This document shows, in pieces, positions 60,392 through 64,000 of a DNA stretch of 64,000 bases. The first letter of the stretch is position 1. Each line of letters starts with the position of its first letter. The DNA is from Palsa-189 sp963803735. Its GTDB lineage: Bacteria; Acidobacteriota; Terriglobia; Acidiferrales; UBA7541. Under the pieces are notes generated by a model. It worked only from the letters and a program-made list of their open reading frames with translations. It was not told the origin of the DNA and did not search any database. The DNA is taken from positions 372,001 to 436,000 of the forward strand of contig CAWDNV010000001.1 in assembly GCA_963803735.1 (NCBI GenBank). The letters are read 5' to 3'. The translations under genes were made by a program, and so were the position numbers.

Positions 60392-61531
60392 ATGCCGACA
60401 CGCAGAGAGTTCCTGAGAAATGTTTCCGGCGCGACCGCTGGAATTGTTTTCACAGGCTGTTGTGTGAATCCTGTTTTCGGTTTTGCGCACGGCGCGCAGC
60501 AAGGTGCCGCGCGGCCAGCGGCCGGCCCCAAGCATGCTCCTGTAATCATCAATGGCCGTCGGGTGGTCGTGATTGATGTTCACTCCCACGTTCGCGTGCC
60601 GGAAGCTTGGGAGCTCGTCAAAGATCGCATTGGCCGCGACGGCCACTATGGCGACGCGGCGCAAGCCAATCCGGATAACCTGGGCAACATTCGCAATGTC
60701 GATAAGCGGCTGGCGGATTTGGATGTGATGGGAATTGATGTGCAGGCCGTCTCCGTTAATCCCTGGTGGTATTGGGCGGACGAGGACCTGGCACGCAAAA
60801 TCATCCAGATTCAGAACGAAAAAATTGCGGAGCTTTGCTCGGCGTACCCAGACCGCTTCGTGGGTTTGGGCAGCGTGGCGTTGCAACACCCCTCGCTGGC
60901 GGTTGCGCAAATCGAAGAAGGCGTGAAGAAGCTGGGGATGCGAGGGTTCGCGATTGGCGGCAGCGTGAATGGGGACGATCTTTCCGCAGCCAAGTTTAAC
61001 CCGGTTTGGGCCAAGGCCGAGGAACTCGAGGCGCTGATTTTTATACATCCGCAGGTTTCTGGAACGCCGATAGACGAACGCAGACTGCAGGGGAACGGGA
61101 ACTTAGATAATGTGATTGGACATCCGCTGGAGACCACTCTCGCGCTCACGCACCTGATTCAAGACGGCACTCTCGATCTTTTCCCGAAGCTGAAGGTTTG
61201 CGCCGCCCATGGCGGCGGGTATCTGCCGTCGTATTCGGGCCGAAACGATGAATGCCTGAAGGCATTTCCGAAAGACTGCCGGCCGTTGAAGAAGCTGCCC
61301 AGCGAATATCTCAAGCAGCTTTATTACGATTCGGTGCTCTTTACGCCGGAGGACATGCGTCATCTGATCGCGGTGGTCGGCGTGAGCCAAGTCGTGCTGG
61401 GAACCGATTATCCCGCGCTGTGGAACCGCACTCCTGTCGACCGCATCCTCGCCATTCCGGGGCTGAGTGACGCGGAGCGGCTAGCCGTTTTCAACGGCAC
61501 CCTCGCTCGTTTGCTCAAGATCAAGGTTTGA
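60392..61531 (+). CDS. Tat-exported amidohydrolase (ACMSD-like)
   Basis: A 379-residue metal-dependent hydrolase with a Tat leader (TRREFLRNVSGATAGIVF). Metal residues are seen in DVHSHV, 'ALIFIHPQVSG', 'CAAHGGGYLP' and LGTDYPAL. It fits the aminocarboxymuconate-semialdehyde decarboxylase/amidohydrolase 2 family, which decarboxylates or hydrolyses aromatic-derived acids. A CMD-family gene lies 138 bases downstream. Confidence 0.88.
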   Translation: MPTRREFLRNVSGATAGIVFTGCCVNPVFGFAHGAQQGAARPAAGPKHAPVIINGRRVVVIDVHSHVRVPEAWELVKDRIGRDGHYGDAAQANPDNLGNIRNVDKRLADLDVMGIDVQAVSVNPWWYWADEDLARKIIQIQNEKIAELCSAYPDRFVGLGSVALQHPSLAVAQIEEGVKKLGMRGFAIGGSVNGDDLSAAKFNPVWAKAEELEALIFIHPQVSGTPIDERRLQGNGNLDNVIGHPLETTLALTHLIQDGTLDLFPKLKVCAAHGGGYLPSYSGRNDECLKAFPKDCRPLKKLPSEYLKQLYYDSVLFTPEDMRHLIAVVGVSQVVLGTDYPALWNRTPVDRILAIPGLSDAERLAVFNGTLARLLKIKV

Positions 61532-61668
61532 TCCCGGACGATCGGCCCAGATCGGGCCAATCGCGTTGACAGCGTAGCGTACGAAGACTACATTCGCTTC
61601 ACCTAGAGAGCCTGCGCCCTTTGTGCGTGCTCTCGCACTTGCAGTGTCCCAACTAAGGAGCGCCACGT

Positions 61669-62301
61669 ATGAAATGTTTCGCTCTGCTATGCCTCGCTTT
61701 AGTTTTTTGCGTCCCCGCGTTTGCACAGAATCGGCTGCCGGAAATCCCGGCGGATAAATTGACCGAGGCCCAAAAGAAGGCGTTGGACCAATTCATTTCA
61801 AAACGAGGCGGGCCGCTCGTGCGCGGACCTTTTTTGGCGCTTCTGCGCAGCCCCGATGTGATGACGCCTGCCGAAGTGCTGGGGGAATACCTGCAGTTCA
61901 AGACCGTGCTGCCGGCGAAACTCCGTGAATTCGTGATTCTCATCACGGCGCGGCAGTGGACGCAAGATACGGAATGGAACTCGCACGTCGCCATTGCCGA
62001 AAAAGCCGGAATCAGTCCTGAAATCGCCACGGCGCTTGCTGCGGGGCAGCGCCCATCCGGGATGGACGAGGGCGAGCAGGCTGTCTATGACTTTTGCGAC
62101 GAACTTCACCGCAATCAGAGTGTCAGCGACGGCACTTACGCCAAAGCGCTCGACAAATTCGGCGAGCAGGGCGTGGTCGACATCATTAGCGTCAACGGCT
62201 ACTACACCTGGTTCGCGATGATTATGAATACAAGCCGCACGCCGCCATATCCGCCGATCGCGGGGATGCCGACCATGAGTATTTTTCCTCGGAGTAAATG
62301 A
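61669..62301 (+). CDS. Exported carboxymuconolactone decarboxylase family protein
   Basis: A 210-residue secreted protein (signal peptide MKCFALLCLALVFCVPAFAQ) with a CMD domain: 'LREFVILITARQWTQDTEWN', 'HVAIAEKAGISPEIATAL' and 'FGEQGVVDIISVNGYYTWFA'. The CxxC of AhpD types is absent. It may act on lactone or carboxy-muconate intermediates, in keeping with the amidohydrolase upstream. Confidence 0.87.
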   Translation: MKCFALLCLALVFCVPAFAQNRLPEIPADKLTEAQKKALDQFISKRGGPLVRGPFLALLRSPDVMTPAEVLGEYLQFKTVLPAKLREFVILITARQWTQDTEWNSHVAIAEKAGISPEIATALAAGQRPSGMDEGEQAVYDFCDELHRNQSVSDGTYAKALDKFGEQGVVDIISVNGYYTWFAMIMNTSRTPPYPPIAGMPTMSIFPRSK

Positions 62302-62343
62302 CGCGAATTGTTAATGCGCGGCAGCGGTTAAACGCGCCTGAGG

Positions 62344-62745
62344 TTAATTCTGCGCGTTCTGGGCAAGTTCCTGGCCGTTGGCGAAGACGACTTTGCTGAG
62401 GTGCAAGAAGGGCCTGCCATCTTTGGCGCGATTGCCCATGATGGTGATTTCGTCGCCCGCTTTAACGGTATCTCTCCTCCAGCCGGCGCGGGCCAGCATG
62501 CCCGTGCTCGCCATTTCGACGCTCCACTTTTCAACGGCGCCCTTCTCGTCTTTAACGTCGACATAGATGTAGACATGAGGATTGGTCCAGTCGAAGCCGG
62601 TGACCGTGCCCTTCACGGTCATAGATTTGGTCATATCGAACGACGCGGTAGCGTGATGCGCGGAGGCAGACACTCCGACTGAAAGCAGCAGAAGAACAGC
62701 GGTAAGGGTAAGAGTTAACGGATTATTCCTCATGTTATTCCTCAT
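62344..62745 (-). CDS. Secreted DUF6152-like protein
   Basis: A 133-residue exported protein (signal peptide NPLTLTLTAVLLLLSVGVSASA) with HHATASFDM, 'VTGFDWTNPHVYIYVDVK' and 'VKAGDEITIMGNRAKDG', the DUF6152 pattern. Function unknown. The start region repeats 12 bases (ATGAGGAATAAC then ATGAGGAATAAT), giving two possible starts four codons apart. Confidence 0.83.
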   Translation of the reverse strand: MRNNMRNNPLTLTLTAVLLLLSVGVSASAHHATASFDMTKSMTVKGTVTGFDWTNPHVYIYVDVKDEKGAVEKWSVEMASTGMLARAGWRRDTVKAGDEITIMGNRAKDGRPFLHLSKVVFANGQELAQNAQN

Positions 62746-62779
62746 GGGGGGCGCTCCTCTCTTTCGCTCTTTCGCGCAT

Positions 62780-63463
62780 TCATTTTCCCTGGTAGGTGTA
62801 CTTGTTATTTTCCTCGCAGACGTATTCCTGAATCTCCCAGCCCGGCTTCAGCTTGTAGACTTGCTGAATGGTGAAGGGCTTCGTGTAGGCCTTTGAGTCA
62901 TCGATGGTCACATCGTCGACGAGGGTATCGTGGTCGGTGCGCCGAATGCGCTCGATTACGTGCATGGCATCGCTATGGGGGAGGCCGACGGCGTCCAGCC
63001 ACGTCTTATCGTTGAAACCGATGGTATCCAAAACGAGCGTGTCGCCTTCCCATTTGCCGACGGAGTCGCCCGAATAGGTGGGATCCAAATCCTTGGGGTG
63101 CTGGCGATTCATGTAGATTTCGCGCAATGCCTGTACGCCCTCGTGAATGATGACCACACGCGTGGGCGTCTGAACGATCTCCAACGGGAGCGGCACAAAC
63201 ATCAGCCGCGGGACCCCCGTCGGCAAACAACCGAGATTGGGATCGTTCGTCTCGGCATTGGCCGTCTTGAATTTGGCTTCTCCCCACGGCGCCAAAGGCG
63301 CGCCGCCGTTGGGAAACATCCTGGGTTGATACTTTGTGACCTGCCAGACGCCGGAAAGATCCGGAACTGATCCCTGGTGAGCAGCGTCTTGACCACGCGC
63401 CGCAGGTAACAGCGCGAACATCGCCACAGCCGCCGCGGCTGAAAAGATCAGGTGATTCCGCAA
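62780..63463 (-). CDS. Secreted protein of unassigned family (paralogue of 10287-11138)
   Basis: A 227-residue exported protein (signal peptide LIFSAAAAVAMFALLPAARGQ) with 'DLSGVWQVTKYQP' and the shared series GCLPTGVPR, QTPTRVVIIHEG, HPKDLDP, SVGKWEGDTLVLDTIG, KTWLDAVGLPHS, RTDHDTLVDD and EYVCEENNKYTYQGK. The TTG at 63463 lies eight bases after GAGGAGG; longer in-frame readings add a leader of no sense. It is 35 bases upstream of the DUF6152 gene on the same strand. Confidence 0.77.
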   Translation of the reverse strand: MRNHLIFSAAAAVAMFALLPAARGQDAAHQGSVPDLSGVWQVTKYQPRMFPNGGAPLAPWGEAKFKTANAETNDPNLGCLPTGVPRLMFVPLPLEIVQTPTRVVIIHEGVQALREIYMNRQHPKDLDPTYSGDSVGKWEGDTLVLDTIGFNDKTWLDAVGLPHSDAMHVIERIRRTDHDTLVDDVTIDDSKAYTKPFTIQQVYKLKPGWEIQEYVCEENNKYTYQGK

Positions 63464-63678
63464 AGACGCCGCCTCCTCGATTCTCGCTTGGTCTGGCTTG
63501 CCTACGGTTTTTGCTTGCGAAGAATCTACCACGGCGTCGTGCTTCCATCCAACGATGATTGCTGTCGCCAAGAGAGATGGAACCTGTTTCGCGTTGGCAG
63601 TGCCTTTCGCATCATCGGTCGCTCATTAAGTCATGGCCCGCTCGCTTTCATGCCGGAGAATGAGAAATGGAGGCAGTA

Positions 63679-64000
63679 GTGTCTGCGCGCCGGTTCATTC
63701 TGCTTTGCGTGTTGCTCGGAGTGCTTTTCTCGGGCTGGTTTATCTGGCGCGGGCGATCACCGCTTGGGGCGTCCGGCAAAACGCAACGGGCGACGGTAAC
63801 GAAGCAGCCGATTAACTTCGCTAGCCGCGCATTTGATCCCAACAGCCCTCCACCCGAAATGCCGTCGCTTGGCGCAGGAGAAGAGGCGGAGTGCGATTCC
63901 AATTTCTTGTCCAACGCCAACGTCGCGGGGCAGACTCAAAAAACGGATGCCACGCATGCGTTTGTTACCATCACGCAGATTAACGTGACTTTGCAGCTCA
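63679..64000 (+). CDS. Exported or membrane-anchored protein, 3' end cut by window edge
   Basis: At least 107 residues. An N-terminal hydrophobic helix (RFILLCVLLGVLFSGWFIW) leads to a linker and then 'MPSLGAGEEAECDSNFLSN' and TITQINVTLQL, which resembles the start of DUF922-type secreted zinc-binding proteins; that match is from memory and tentative. GGAGG lies five bases before the GTG at 63679; ATG 63667 is an alternative. Confidence 0.6.
   Translation, partial: MSARRFILLCVLLGVLFSGWFIWRGRSPLGASGKTQRATVTKQPINFASRAFDPNSPPPEMPSLGAGEEAECDSNFLSNANVAGQTQKTDATHAFVTITQINVTLQL

Noticed and set aside
1..64000. CRISPR arrays, insertion sequences, phage genes, tRNA or rRNA genes
   Set aside because: None could be recognised anywhere in the window on either strand.

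Overview
The window looks like a chromosomal segment from a soil member of the Acidobacteriota. The grounds are indirect: fairly high GC, many GTG and TTG starts behind clear Shine-Dalgarno sequences, two large TonB-dependent receptors (one with an N-terminal carboxypeptidase-regulatory-like domain), many Sec or Tat exported proteins of acidobacterial type (a DUF6152-like protein, two paralogues of an unassigned secreted family), and a bacillithiol-type deacetylase. I saw no rRNA, tRNA, insertion sequence, phage gene or CRISPR array. Both edges cut a gene.

Layout. 1-6.4 kb: a left-truncated TPR/beta-barrel outer membrane protein, a small basic DUF6496-like protein, a short-chain dehydrogenase, a TonB receptor and an MFS exporter. 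6.4-9.6 kb: a compact pqqABCDE operon, including a 26-residue pqqA. 9.7-17 kb: mostly exported enzymes and small secreted proteins (SnoaL-like, unassigned secreted family, two metallo-beta-lactamase folds, a VOC protein, Sel1 repeats, phosphatase). 17-22.2 kb: a large TonB receptor divergent from two tandem PAS-LuxR regulators. 22.3-26.9 kb: two DUF507 genes, a bidirectional terminator, an M48 protease, a bshB1-like deacetylase, an SDR and a Nudix hydrolase. 27-32.8 kb: nfeD, stomatin-like, SPOR, lnt and prfB, the last with the +1 programmed frameshift. 32.9-38.6 kb: metK, ahcY, tldD, tldE, with structured RNA upstream of metK and especially of ahcY. 38.8-45 kb: nitroreductase, DoxX-like, an ArsR/SRPBCC pair with a perfect operator palindrome, two frameshifted genes (DinB, exported molybdoenzyme) and two secreted proteins. 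45-50 kb: glycerophosphodiesterase, rsmA, OmpA-like, glgA, trxA. 50.4-54.6 kb: purA-moeA-moaC-response regulator-mog. 55-64 kb: an FtsX-like permease, a ferredoxin reductase-like enzyme, an SDR lacking the usual tyrosine, a serine hydrolase and a group of exported catabolic-looking proteins.

How they fit. metK and ahcY make and clear S-adenosylmethionine products, and the intergenic RNA between them can fold as a four-segment terminator/antiterminator. The pqq operon lacks a pqqF/pqqG protease; tldD/tldE in the same window are a possible substitute, as reported for Gluconobacter tldD. moeA, moaC and mog supply molybdenum cofactor, the cofactor expected for the now frameshifted molybdoenzyme. 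Dispersed palindromic repeats of at least two kinds sit in several intergenic gaps. Starts were chosen by reading frame, Shine-Dalgarno spacing and family alignment from memory; no database search was possible.
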